Of a stretch of DNA of 64,000 bases, positions 1 to 11,300 are shown one piece after another. The position numbers and the translations under genes are program-made. Each line of letters opens with the position of its first letter. Position 1 is the stretch's first letter. Source of the stretch: Arthonia radiata (lineage: Eukaryota; Ascomycota; Arthoniomycetes; Arthoniales; Arthoniaceae); the NCBI GenBank assembly GCA_002989075.1, contig PSQN01000016.1, positions 2,310,336 to 2,374,335 on the forward strand, in the 5' to 3' direction. The notes under the pieces were generated by a model. The model did not search any database and was not told the DNA's origin. It was given only the letters and a program-made list of their open reading frames with translations.

Positions 1-769
1 AGAACGATTGCACATACACCTGATGATCCCTCATCGTACTCACCAACTCCAGCTCTCCCCTCGCCACATTCACCACCTCCTCAATCAACCCACTTCCAAT
101 CTTATGCTCGATCTCCGATATCCTGTCGCGCGTTAGCACCCTATCCACCCCTCCGTCTCCCCAATCAAATGAAGTCACTCACTGATCACTACTCAACCCC
201 GGCTCATCCTCCACATAAACGTGCGACGGCACAATCTCATGCGCCTCCATCCCCACGCCGAATTCCTTCGCCTGATCCTCCCCCAATTCATCGCCCATCC
301 GCGGTCCCTCCGTGCGCTCCACCCCCGCGTCATCACTCCATTCGATGTACCGATCATCTCTCTCGTCCTTCCGCTGCGGCAGGTACCCCTTTCCGCTCAG
401 CATCAATCTTGCCAAACTACGTTCTGGCGTGTTTTCCTGCTTATCCGCGAGGGCCCGCATGCGGGTCTGCCATTCGGACAGCCCGGCGGGGGTGGTGGAC
501 TCGACGATCGCGAGGCGGTGCCGTGTCAGCGCTTCGGCGGACTGGCGGTAGACGGAGTCGGGGGGGAGGGAGGACAGCCGCGTGAGCGTTTGGTTGTAGA
601 GGTAGATGAGGTGTGGGCGGGGGGTTGGGTGCGTGAAGAGGCCTGTGAGGCCGGTGGGGGTGTTGGCGTGCAGGTGGGTGCCTTTGCCTTTTACGATTGT
701 GGCGAGGCGGACGGCTGTGGTGCGCATCGTGGGTGGAGTGGGCGGTGAGGATGGTGGTGTCTTGGTCAA
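1..769 (-). CDS. NDUFA5: NADH-ubiquinone oxidoreductase 29.9 kDa subunit (NDUFA5 family), 3' part cut by window edge
   Basis: Accessory subunit of mitochondrial respiratory complex I, matrix arm. Exon 1 is 183..769 and exon 2 is 1..122, which runs off the window. The intron 123..182 is 60 nt with donor GTGAGT, a CTAAC branch site and acceptor ACAG; it removes an in-frame stop just after the donor. The family signature is clear early in the protein: TPTGLTGLFTHPTPR, then LIYLYNQTL and VYRQSAEALTRHR. Exon 2 continues with IEHKIGSGLIEEVV, also typical of the family's C-terminal half. Two starts are possible: ATG at 769, or ATG at 727, which gives MRTTAVRLATIVKG, a basic, acid-free leader that looks more like a mitochondrial presequence. 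I prefer 727 but cannot exclude 769. The end of the protein is outside the window. Confidence 0.85.
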
Positions 770-948
770 GATGGAGAGGATGGGATGGGAGAATTGGGAG
801 CTTTGATGTCAATGATTTGGTCGGAGTTAAGAGGATGACATGACTCGTGTGCTGGTTTTGGGAGTGCTAATGGGGAAACGTAGGAGTGAGCATTGAACCT
901 TGCGATCCAACGTCGAAGTGCTGGCTGCTGCGTGCTTAAAAGTCCGTA

Positions 949-954
949 GATATA
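949..954 (+). promoter_or_regulatory. possible TATA element for the PDI gene
   Basis: TATAAG lies about 90 bp upstream of the PDI start codon. Position is plausible for a fungal core promoter, but the match is short and unsupported by transcript data. Confidence 0.25.
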
Positions 955-1043
955 AGACGCGCAACACATCTATGGAAGACAGAATAGCACTCTGTTGACA
1001 CCCTCCTCCATCGTCAGGCGCAAGTCGCCGCTCCCCCTCCGCA

Positions 1044-3313
1044 ATGCGCCTCCTTCAATCTCTCCTGGTCTCCCTTGCGTTCGCAAGCCATGCCTTTGCC
1101 GAGCCCGCAGGGAAAGACAAGTCAAGCAAGGACGATTCAAAAGCGTCCAAGAAAGATGCTGTTGACCCCACGGACGAGCCGCAGGACACCACTTTCAACA
1201 AGCAGACCGTACCTCCAATACCAATGATCAAGGGCGACGACTTCGAGAAGCAGATCTCCCATGGCTACTGGCTGATAGAAGCTTTCTCCCCGTATTGTGG
1301 CCACTGCAAGCACCTCGCGCCCAAATGGCAGACGCTTTACGAATATTACTACACCTCAGATCCGCTGCCCGCATCCTCCTCGAATAATGACCCAGACCAT
1401 CCCTTAAATTCGTTCAGCAACTACTATGACTTCAAATGGGGCAAATTAGATTGCGTTGCCAGCGCCGATACATGCACCGAGCTCGATATCAACATGTATC
1501 CCACGGTCCTGCTATACAAGGACGGCAAGCAGATGAAGAACCAGACTGGAGATCACGAAATAGAGAAGCTGATGACCTTCATCGAGGACGGCCTAGAAAA
1601 AATCAAGCCTGGCAGCCGGCCTGAAGGTGGCGTCATGCTTCCTGAGGTCGGCGCGAAGGGCTCTGGTCTCATCGAGGGCAAGAAGCGAGAGGAGGACGGC
1701 ACCGGCATCATGCCCGCCAGGAAAGACTCCAAAGACTTCACCCCCACCTCCTCAAGCAAACACCCCGACAGCACCAAAAAAGCCTCCAAACACCCCACCG
1801 CATCCTCCCCAGACACACCCGCCTCCGCCAAAACCTTCGCCGAACTCCTCCCACCCCCCTACTCCTCCTCTGTCTCCCTCTCCCCACCCGACCCCCACGG
1901 CCTCTCCACGCCCTTGGACACCGAAAATTTCACCACCACCGTCACCCAAACCCTCGACCCCTGGCTCATAAAATTCTACGCCCCCTGGTGCCACCACTGC
2001 AAAGCCCTCGCGCCCTCCTGGTCCCAAATGGCGCTCGACCTCAAGGGCAAACTCAACATCGGCGAGGTAAACTGCGAGCTCCACCGCGCCCTCTGCAAGC
2101 AGAACAAAGTCGGCTACTACCCCACCATCCGGCTGATTCGCGGGCCCGAAATGATCGAGTACACCGGTCTGCGCGGCATCCAGGATATGACGAAATTCGC
2201 GCTCGAGGCGGCGGACTCCCTGCACAACGGCGTGCCGGAGGTTTCTGTCGCTGATTACGAGCAGATGGAGAAGAGACACGACGTCACCTTCATCTACTTC
2301 CACGACCACGCTACCACCTCTGAAGACTTCATGGCGCTCGAGCGCCTGCCCTTGCATATCCTGGGTAAAGCCCCCCTCGTGAAATCCTCTGACGCCGACC
2401 TCGCCGCACGATTCAAAGTCGTAAGCTTTCCCCGCCTGATCGTCGCAAAAGAGGGCGCCTCAGAGCAGTATCCCCGCCTCATGCCCAAGGAAATGCGCGA
2501 CGTCCCCGCCCTCTCCAAATGGATGAACCAGAACTACCTCCCGCTCGTCTCAGAAGTCACGGCGAGTAACGCGTACGACGTCATGGATGGGAAGTACAGC
2601 GTGCTGGCGCTCGTCGACCGCGCCCGACCGGAGGCGTGGAACGACACGATGGTTGAAATGAAGAAGGCGGCGATCGAGTGGATGGACCGGCGGCAGAAAA
2701 ATTTCGAGAAGGAGCGGGAGGAGCTGCGGGATCAGAAGGCCGCGCGGGTGGAGGAGGCGGAGGCGAAAGGGGATGAGAAGAAGATCCGGGAGGCGAAGTT
2801 GAAGAAGGTGCAGGCGGAGAAGCTGAGGCGGAAGGGGTGGAGTTTTGCTGTTGTGGATACGAGTTTTTGGGAAAGGTGGGTTAGGGGGACGTTTAATGTG
2901 GGGAGGGGCGCGGAGAGGGTTGTGGTTTATGATTATGAGGTATGTTTCTCTTCTCTTGGTTTGGGGAGGGGTGCATGTGCTGACGGTAGCAGATGCGACG
3001 GTATTGGGACGTTACGGTGACGGGCTCGCCTATCCTGCCGACGCGCTCGTCGATTCTTGAGGTCCTGCCGAAGATCACGTCGAGTCCGAGGCAGCTGAAG
3101 GCGAAGATTACGGGGTCCAGCTTGACATACTATCCCTTTCTTGTTAGCTATTTCAGTAGGAAACATCCTTACTGGGCTGCGGGCATGGTGTTGCCGGCGC
3201 TCGCCATCTTCCTATGGAGGAGGTTACGCAGGAGAACAGATGGGAAAAGGAGGTACGACGGCAAGGAAAGTCTACTAGGCATGACGAGCGTGAGCAATGG
3301 GAAGGCTGATTAA
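1044..3313 (+). CDS. ER membrane protein disulfide isomerase, Eps1/TMX3-like
   Basis: Thiol oxidoreductase of the endoplasmic reticulum that forms or reshuffles disulfides in secretory proteins. Exons 1044..2939 and 2993..3313 (intron 2940..2992, 53 nt, GTATGT donor, AGCAG acceptor) give 738 residues. The N terminus is a signal peptide (RLLQSLLVSLAFASHAFA). There are two thioredoxin-like domains: the first active site is CGHC in FSPYCGHCKHLAPKW, near residue 85; the second is CHHC in FYAPWCHHCKALAPSW, near residue 315. A Lys/Glu-rich helical stretch follows (residues about 545-610). Exon 2 encodes a single membrane segment near the C terminus (WAAGMVLPALAIFLW) followed by a basic tail, the layout of yeast Eps1. 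CHHC is a less common active site than CGHC. It converges on NUR1 with 110 bp between stop codons. Confidence 0.88.
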
Positions 3314-3423
3314 CGACTTATTGTACATTAGAGGCATGGCTGGTGCTAGTTGGGTATCATTGCGCTTGGCGCTGCGAATCTATCATACATCTTCGTCCCA
3401 CTTGAGTAGTAGTCGTACACGTT

Positions 3424-4818
3424 CTAATGAGGTCGTCGTTCGCGATCGCGATCGCGATCAGAGAGGCGTCGCGCGCCTTCGCCGCGCAGCTGGCCTCCAC
3501 CAGCGTTGGGCATACTTGCTCGCTGCTTAAGCGGGCTGGTCTGACGTTTCGCAGGCGTGCGACCCCGCAGTTCGTCACCTCCTAGAGAGCGTCTGTGATG
3601 TTGGTCCAGGGCTTGCTTGCGCAACGGTGACTGTGCGTGTGATGATACGCCGAGATAGCCCCCGCCCACTTCGCCACCTCCCATGCTTGGTCGGAGATTG
3701 GGCTGCCGTCCCAAGCCGGGTGTCGGCTTGAGCGGGCTTGAGAAGTCCGCGCCGCTTGCGTTTGATCGTATTTGAGGCGTGGTAACTGATCGTGGCTGTT
3801 CTCGCGGGTTGAAAGATGGTGTGCGTGCGGCGTCGGGGTCGTAGTGAGAAGAGTATGCTGGATTCGGACGAGGGTTGAAGCCTTTATTGACGTATGTCTT
3901 TGGCGTCGAGACAAGGACCTCATGCGTACCCTTAGGTGTGCCTGACCCGACAGACTGCGTTGCTACGTCGCGGACGGGCGTATGCGTATTGGGATGGACG
4001 TATTTTGTGTCGTACTCATGCTGGACCTCCTGCGATATTATTGCGTTGTCTTTAGCTTGCTGTGCATAGGATGTTTGTAGGATGGTGAGTTGAGCGGTCA
4101 GTAGCAGATTGAGTGCGAAGGTCTTCGCGACGGTGACGCTAGGCCTAGTATCGAGCCTATCTAGCGGTAGAAAGAGCCAGTAGACCAGTACGTGTCCCGG
4201 GCTGAAAAAGCAGAGGAGCTTGAGGCAGATGGGTGTGGGGTCCCAGACGCGGAGCTCCCAGACGTCACGGGCGGCGTCTGGATGAGCGCGAGCTTGAGCG
4301 TTGCCCATGGTGAGTATGTCGGCGATGTATTTCATAGGCGAGGAGACAGGAGACGAGTCAACGCGGACGCGATGCGCTGAGGGCGTGCTAGGCACGACGT
4401 TGACGTTGTTTTCGAATAGGCGGTAGTGCCGCGTGCGGAGGAAGGTGTAGAAGGCGTTGACGAATGATACGATGGTCAAGAAGTGAACGGTAAGCGTAGC
4501 CTACCAAAAGTTAATCCATCACCACGAATATCTGGATACCACAATACTCACCACCCACGCCAGCCATCCACTTCCATGTCTGTCGTCACGCTCAAAAACA
4601 CCCAGCTCTGGATCTGCACTTGTCGCATTCGAGCGAGCTACCATGAACACGAGATTCGTGACAAGCCCGATCGGTATGGCCCATTGTCTGAGGGCGTTGT
4701 CAAGCTCGTTGGTATTGAGCTCCTCAGAGAGCCAAAGCAGAAAGTCGAGAGGTTCGAGGTATGATTTGAGACGTTCTGAGAGAGGCGCGCGACGTACGAG
4801 ACGCGTGCGCGGCACCAT
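3424..4818 (-). CDS. NUR1: Nuclear rim protein 1 (Nur1/Mug154 family)
   Basis: Inner nuclear membrane protein; in yeast it works with the CLIP/cohibin complex to tether rDNA and silence chromatin. Exons 4552..4818 and 3424..4500 (intron 4501..4551, 51 nt, donor GTGAGT, acceptor GGTAG) give 447 residues. The N terminus has the family hallmark LDFLLWLSEELNTNE, preceded by a basic stretch (RTRLVRRAPLSERLK). Hydrophobic segments follow at about residues 45-57 (WAIPIGLVTNLVFMV), 87-105 (crossing the splice junction) and 165-200 (LLCFFSPGHVLVYWLFLPL). The C-terminal half is Ser/Pro/Arg-rich and probably disordered. It ends in an Asp-Arg repeat written by a hexamer repeat (GATCGC) at about 3442-3462. 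Convergent with the PDI gene. Confidence 0.85.
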
Positions 4819-5671
4819 TATGGTCTGAAACGAAGGCGATCAAGCATAGCTGATGGCTCAACTGATGGCGACAGGGTCATAAGCTTGATTGCTTTGTCTC
4901 GCAATGATGTTAAACATTGTGAGTAGTATGCAGCTTGTTTATTCAAGATGCTGTTGTTCGGGGTGCCTGAAGTAACAGGCAACCACTGAGCTTGGACCAC
5001 TCTCTTGTGCCTGCGTCACGCCCGTTTGCTTACGGAGTATAATGTTCGGTTTTCGGTTTTGTCAAAGCTATCACAAAAGCGCGGCTTGTTCCATGTCTGC
5101 GACGAACCTCAATCTGTACGTCAAGCAGCTGAATAGAATCAGCGCGTGATTTGCGTGTTCCGGTAACCTGCGCGATGTTGAGTGTGCACATCGCAACTCG
5201 AGTCCACATCTCAGTCAAGTTCAGCCCAGCGCAAATTGGAGGACCATGCCCTAGTCTGCCTAGAGTAGAACGCGCAGTCGACCCTGCTTGCTCGAGATGC
5301 TTGACCGGATCGCACTTGCAAGGGAAGTTCTCCAATCGATCAGCTAGATTTGACTGCTCCCATCAGTACTTTTTTCAACGGCACTGGTTTGGTCCAGCAT
5401 TGTGCGCGTGCGATCCATCCAAGCTGGTAACGACACTGACCCACCTGCTCTGGAAGTCAATGCATCGTAGAGCGCAAAATGATACAAGCAGGCGTAATAT
5501 TTTGACGCTGTTCACTCAGTTGTCGTACTTTTCCCGTAATTACGCCCATCATTGCACAGTGCTTGAGGCTAGTAAATAAAGTCGAGAAAGGTTTGAGGAA
5601 CCACATTGGAAATCATTGATCTCTATATTAGCGCACTCCAAATCTTTCGCCGCAGCTCAGTAGCCCCGCTC
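4819..5671. other. Intergenic, 853 bp, between NUR1 and the BTB gene
   Basis: Lies between the divergent starts of NUR1 (-) and the BTB-domain gene (+), so it should hold both promoters. Short open frames here have no recognisable protein character. I see no tRNA, repeat or clear TATA element. Confidence 0.6.
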
Positions 5672-6799
5672 ATGTCGAAGCTGGAAACGACCCAACCGCC
5701 ACCAACTCCGAACATTTATTGTTACGACACTTACGAGATAGAAGAGGACGAATTTTACCATACGATAGAGCGGGAGTTATACAAATTGCCCGAGAAGCCC
5801 TCTGTATCTAATGTTCTGTGGCAAAACTTCGTTCAGAACAGCCGGCAGGAAACGCCCGACTTCGCGATCAAATTTTGGTCCCTATCCTACAAGGTGCACA
5901 AGTCAGTGCTGAGCTCACGTAGTGAATATTTCAATACCCTATTCACATCGCCCTACAGCACTGATTTCAAGGAAAACAAGCAAAACGAATTGGAATTTGA
6001 CGATCCGGATCTCTGGTCAGATGAGTGTATGCGCGCGCTACTCTCCATCATTTACACGGATGACTTCTCGTTCGACAGTGAGGTCATTATGGATTGCAAG
6101 AAATCCGACATTGACTGCTTCAAGCCTGCATCGGATGTGTTTGGCTGGGACCTGGGGTACTATACGCAACTCTCGGAACTCGCTGACAGGTTTTTGGTTC
6201 GCGGAGTGGACGACTTGATCGCGCAGAAGATCTTCACACGCATGAACATGACTGTCAGTAAACCACCAGATTTGCGATATCGGCAGCAACCGGAGGCTCT
6301 TGTCCTCCACGTACAGGACGCCTTCCACCGAGCGCTTGAGACGATCTGGCAGAATGCCTGTAGGCACGGGTCTGAAAGAGCTCGAGATATCATGGCCAGC
6401 TTCCTGAATGAGTACCTCTGGAGTGCCAAGCTAAGGCCATATTGGCACATCTCACAACGCAACCTCGACGGGCTGGAGGGACTGAAGGCGAAGATGAGAC
6501 TGGATCTCATCAATCGGCCACTGCGGCTCATGTGCCCAACATGTCTCGTGGTGACGCGTGAGGTGTGCCGACGTGATGAGGATGCACATATTCAGCATTG
6601 CGAGCGATGTGGAAGGGATGCACCATTCGACGAGTGGGTGTGCATGTTCCACAAAGGCTTGAAGGAATACGTGGAGAGGGAGGCGGCGGAGAAGGGGGAG
6701 ATGAACCGCCTCATCACACGCATGTCCAAGCGAAATAGAATGAAAAAATCGGCGGCGGATGAAGGTGTGAGTGAGTACCTCACTAGGATAGATTGGTAA
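5672..6799 (+). CDS. BTB/POZ domain protein with C-terminal Cys cluster
   Basis: Probable BTB (POZ) protein of the large filamentous-fungal family; such proteins often act as substrate adaptors or dimerisers, but no function can be assigned. Single exon, 375 residues from the first ATG (MSKLETTQPP). The frame is open upstream, but only from a non-ATG codon. The BTB fold covers about residues 60-180: DFAIKFWSLSYKVHKSVLSS, then YFNTLFTS and ALLSIIYTDDF. This matches the usual pattern of a strand, then HKxVLxxRSxYF, then the F-x-x-LF core. An acidic insert sits between the last BTB helices. Near residue 290 there are paired cysteines (CPTC, then C, then CERC) that could bind zinc. The C terminus is basic (RMSKRNRMKKS). 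Confidence 0.75.
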   Translation: MSKLETTQPPPTPNIYCYDTYEIEEDEFYHTIERELYKLPEKPSVSNVLWQNFVQNSRQETPDFAIKFWSLSYKVHKSVLSSRSEYFNTLFTSPYSTDFKENKQNELEFDDPDLWSDECMRALLSIIYTDDFSFDSEVIMDCKKSDIDCFKPASDVFGWDLGYYTQLSELADRFLVRGVDDLIAQKIFTRMNMTVSKPPDLRYRQQPEALVLHVQDAFHRALETIWQNACRHGSERARDIMASFLNEYLWSAKLRPYWHISQRNLDGLEGLKAKMRLDLINRPLRLMCPTCLVVTREVCRRDEDAHIQHCERCGRDAPFDEWVCMFHKGLKEYVEREAAEKGEMNRLITRMSKRNRMKKSAADEGVSEYLTRIDW

Positions 6800-8306
6800 G
6801 CACGTATTTGAGAGAAAGAACTCTCGCCTGTTCACGGCAAAAGAAGAATCCATTCTCACACGTTGGCGACTGTCTGCAACTCCTTCCACTACTTTGACAA
6901 CGGTCCCGGATGGACGTCAACATGCAGCAAGTCTTTATTGCAGGTCTGAAATCACGAAGTCAATGAAGTGTTGACTATTTCATTTGTGCTTCAACCAATT
7001 GATCAGGTGACACCTGGATATGCCAAGACTTTGGCGCGAGTCTTTCAATCCTGACAATTCCTAGCCCGGAATATCACGCAATCGAATGCCATATTTACTG
7101 CAGGTGTACTGTCTTCCGTTCATCCCGCGCTTTCCGATGCTATTCCATCCTTTTTGCCTGCTCCTTCCTCCTCCTCATCGCTTCGTCATTGCAGACGACT
7201 CAACAGACATGTCAACTTGGCCTTGAACCCCGCCGCCAGGATCATCTTTTCTCAGCTCCTTCGCCGCGGAGGATCAGGGAGGGTGAATAGGGGCATCGCA
7301 ATAATCTTGTTGCGCCTATCATAGCCGAGCTATTCCTTGTAAATATCGCAGTCAGAGTCGGCCCCTTCCCTCGAGAAGCTGAAGTGCGCACGGGAGAGGA
7401 AGGAGCAATTCCGGTTTGAAGCGATCGAATCGCAATGTTTGCCCTCAAGGCACTCTTGCGCGCCGCCGAGGAATACGCTCAATCGCCGGCACAGGTGGCA
7501 CTCGTCCTGCCGCCATTGGCCCGTCTCGCTCTGTGTATCGACGCGTACGATCCTTCGACCCATTGCAGGTCAGACCACTTCATTACATACCCTTCACCGA
7601 CTTTGACAGGCGAAATCGCGCTCAGAGCACCGCTGCCGAGGTTTCATTATCCATCTTTCCACCAATGCGATTGGATCCTCCGCGCCCGCTGTGAAGAGAT
7701 ACGCCGCTAACGGCAGGCAACGGGCACCTCCAGTCTGTCCTTTCATACACAGGTATGCTACCAATATGCTCTGTAACAGCCTCGCAGATCTCGGCACCTA
7801 TAAAACGTTTCACACTAAAATTCCATGCCTTGCTAATGCTCCCGCTTCCACGTGTGCTCTGTCCCCGGCTTTCCCGAGTCTGCTGTTCCTGGCTTTTGAT
7901 TGATTGCCACATGCAATAGACTGGGTAGTTCCGCTCCGGAGTCTGCCATCATATCATCCTTGACAGACTCTTTTGAGGTCCGCTTTCGTTGGAGTCGTCG
8001 CCGCTCCGGCCCGTGATGTTATTCATCAGAGGCCGTTTCCTATTCTTCCTTCTCTTATCCTGATAACAACACTGCGTGTTGGTCGCGATCTATTATACCA
8101 CGTTCCTTGTGTAATCACAACACTGTCGCTACCCCACGATTTGTTTCCATTGGGCATTGCGGCGTCAACCTTAAGTCTATCATGCATATCACAACGAGCT
8201 TGCCCTTGCTCCAGTGAGTTCAAGGCGTTCCACGACAATACGGCGATCTGTTCTGCGCGATCATGCCAGCGTCTCAAATCGGAGGTGGCGAGAGTGACTT
8301 TCGAAC
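6800..8306. other. Intergenic, 1.5 kb, upstream of the large wall-protein gene
   Basis: No convincing gene. A 91-codon frame at 7435..7710 starts with ATG and is mildly protein-like, but it has no recognisable motif and I do not call it. Much of the stretch may be promoter and leader for the wall-protein gene at 8307. Confidence 0.5.
7799..7805 (+). promoter_or_regulatory. TATA-box candidate upstream of the wall-protein gene
   Basis: TATAAAA, about 500 bp before the start codon at 8307. It would imply a long 5' leader or an unseen leader intron. Weak evidence on its own. Confidence 0.3.
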
Positions 8307-11300
8307 ATGCGCTCACTACTCACGAGGACAGTGTGCAATGTTGCCAGCGGCGTCTACATTGTCGTCTCCTTCATCACAGTCACAGTTGAAGCTTTCCCAT
8401 CGACTTCAGATTATCCCAGAGTCGCACTGTATTCAAACTCAAGCGGATCATCCATCGTGGCCCAGCCAACATTTACAATTGATCCAAGTCATGCAGAATC
8501 AGATCAGATCAACACACAGCAGGCCTCGTCAGCCGTGGCGGCCAGCTCCTCATCCACTTGCGAGACTATGTCGGGTTCCTCGTCTGAGCCGCAAGTTCAG
8601 ACCGCTCCAAGTTCGTCTTATGGACCTGCCAGCGCCGCACCGACATCACCGTCAATCTCCTCACCGGTGACGAGCAGCGTAGCCTCTTCCATATCTACCA
8701 GCCAGCTCGCATACCCCGTCCCAACGTTTCCAACGAGCCCGGTGGTTGCGTCACAAGCATCCGTCACCTCAAAGCCCGACTTCATTGCTACGCTGAGTTA
8801 TATTGGCGAAAGTACACCTGCCTTTCAGCCGTCCTCAGCATCGTCAACATCGACAAACCTCACCGTCCCGTGGTTTAACAACGCTACATCCAACAGTCCG
8901 TCACAATATCCCTACAGTCCGCTGTCATCCCCGAGTTCTAGAATCGCCCAATCGATAGTAAGAACGTCGACAGGTCCTCCGATCGCATATTCAATTAATC
9001 CAAACCCATTCTCACCCCAAGGCTCGAGTCCCCCTCTGACGCCTCTAAAGACGGATCATGCATCGCCGTCGGCGCCCAACTCGCCTATCGTTACTGCCGC
9101 CTTTGCCAGGAACGATTCATTCCTACCACCGTACATCAGCACGCGACCGTCCGGGAGTCATAATGCAACAGCACCATCATTATCCTTGACGGGTCTATCG
9201 AGTTTGTCTAACCATACGGCCATCAGCACTTCTGGCTACCCGAATCCGTATTTGCCCACGTCGAAGCCTACGCCACTTTCAATCTCCAACGGGGCAGTTC
9301 CTATTCCCTCTGCCAATTCTTCACTGCCTCGCACGAACACTACCGGCAGATATCCCGTCGTCCCTGTTAACACGACCTGGAATCTTTCTCCATATGTAAA
9401 TCCTAACGCCACTGCTAGACGCGGAATGCTAAACGCAACCAGGAGCGCTCTGAACACCACTCGACCGCATCCTACCAATGCCTCGGGATCTTGCCCACAG
9501 CTGGCATCGACATATGTCTCGCAATCTTTCTCGGTATCTTCGCATGGGTCTGGCTGGGACTACGCTGTCTCTTGTCATAGAGACCACGCTACCTGGCTAA
9601 ATGCATCCTCAATATGGAGTCGGAACGTCGTCTACAACGTCACTCCGACGAAGACTCATGCTCCCCGGATAACCGGCTACAGCCCAGTCAAGTCGTCACT
9701 GCTGTCTGGTACTGGTAAGGCGCCCACAACTACACGTTGCGATGGTTATCCTCGAGCTCCCGGTACCTGGACAATTACAAGTCACGGCAATTACACTACC
9801 ATAGTTCCTCAGTACCAGACAGAAGAAGACAAAAAACATATGTTGCGACCTGAATGCGCATCAACTGCGGGTCAATCTAAGCTTCCACAATTCCCTTTGC
9901 CGAGCCCTCCTTGCAGTGTACAGCCGAGCGACTGTGCACAATTATGGGAGTCATTCGTCGACCCTACGCCCACCGTCTGGCGTAGTATCTTTTCAGCGGA
10001 TATGCCGAGTACTGGGCCCATGTGTCGTCACACCGGGTCCTCCTTCTTCGAGGAGTTCCAGGACCCCAACCCCACGGACTGCCGCGTGTCGGGCTCCAAT
10101 GTGAAGCTTTACTATTGGCCTGTCAGCACAGCCCAAGGGGACCTGTGCAAACCTGACTCTGCTCCTACAATTACTCCACCGCCGAATCCCAAGACCACGC
10201 CAAAGGCAACTATTGACGGCATCGTGATCGAGTCGCCTACTGCGTATTTGCGCATTCCAATCCTCCATGGCGTGTGGCCTGCAGCTTTCGTCAACAGCTA
10301 TCAATTAGATGTGTCTAAGAACTGGACCAATATACAATTGACTATGCCGCAGAGCAACTTGCACAGCGTGATCCGAACGCTATCAAATAAGCCATGGCAA
10401 GACGTTGTTGCGAGCGCGTTGAACCCCTCTTTCCCGACATCTTCATGGTGGACCATCAACGAGCCATACAATGTTGCAAACGTCGGACAAACGATCAACG
10501 CTCGTGACTATTTCCTGGCGCTGACGAGAGATACGCCACCACAGTACCCAGGCGCACACTACCCGCCGATCTCGACTATATACGACGAAGACTATCACCC
10601 ATTTCTTAGTATCCCGCATGTAATATCTAACGTCATCCCCGAAATATCCACATGCGCTTTAGGTTTGCGGGGTTTGTATGATCCCCCGCAAGCATTGACG
10701 GGCGGTGGAGTATTCACATCGGAGTCTTCCAATGTACCTGTAGTTTCGGCGCCTTCGGATAATGATCCGCCCAGCTCGTTAGGTAAGTCTCAAAATATTG
10801 ACACCTTTTCTTCTGTCGCTTTGAAAGCAACATCCGGCAGCTAGTGCGCTGGCATCTCCTCAAAGCACCCGCTTCTAGTGCTGACATCTTGTTCTTAGAC
10901 TCAGCAAGACCCCCTGAGCCTACGGAGCCCGGGCCTGTGGTTCAGCCACAGCAATCACCACCTTTACCCGGTGGCTCGGCAGAAGCACCAGGCGGTGCAC
11001 CGACTAGTGCGCCAGTACTCAGCAGTGGGATCGATCTGCCGGCGACTTCTGACCAGAGCGGGCTAGTTTCGCCACCAGGCTTGAGTGGCGTCTTCAAGGG
11101 CGTTGTTGCCGACAGTGATCGTGTTGATGACCACGTGGAGCAAGATTCGCAGGCTCAGAGCGGAGATGCTGAGATGAGCGATCCTCAAGCACCGGGTAAC
11201 ATAGTCTCAAGGCCTGGCGAAGCTCAGAACGTGGGCGCGTTTGGGTTGAATCCTGTCGCGCCCTCTGCTGTCGCCCAAGTGGTTGACACATGGCAAGCCG

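Noticed and set aside
123-182. In-frame stop suggesting a broken NDUFA5 gene
   Set aside because: A canonical 60-nt intron with GTGAGT, CTAAC and ACAG removes the stop and continues the family sequence.
5606-5671. Longer N terminus for the BTB protein
   Set aside because: The extension opens with TTG, not ATG; the first ATG at 5672 keeps the whole BTB domain.
7435-7710. 91-codon ATG frame upstream of the wall-protein gene
   Set aside because: No motif, no clear splice partners, and position fits a leader or promoter region.
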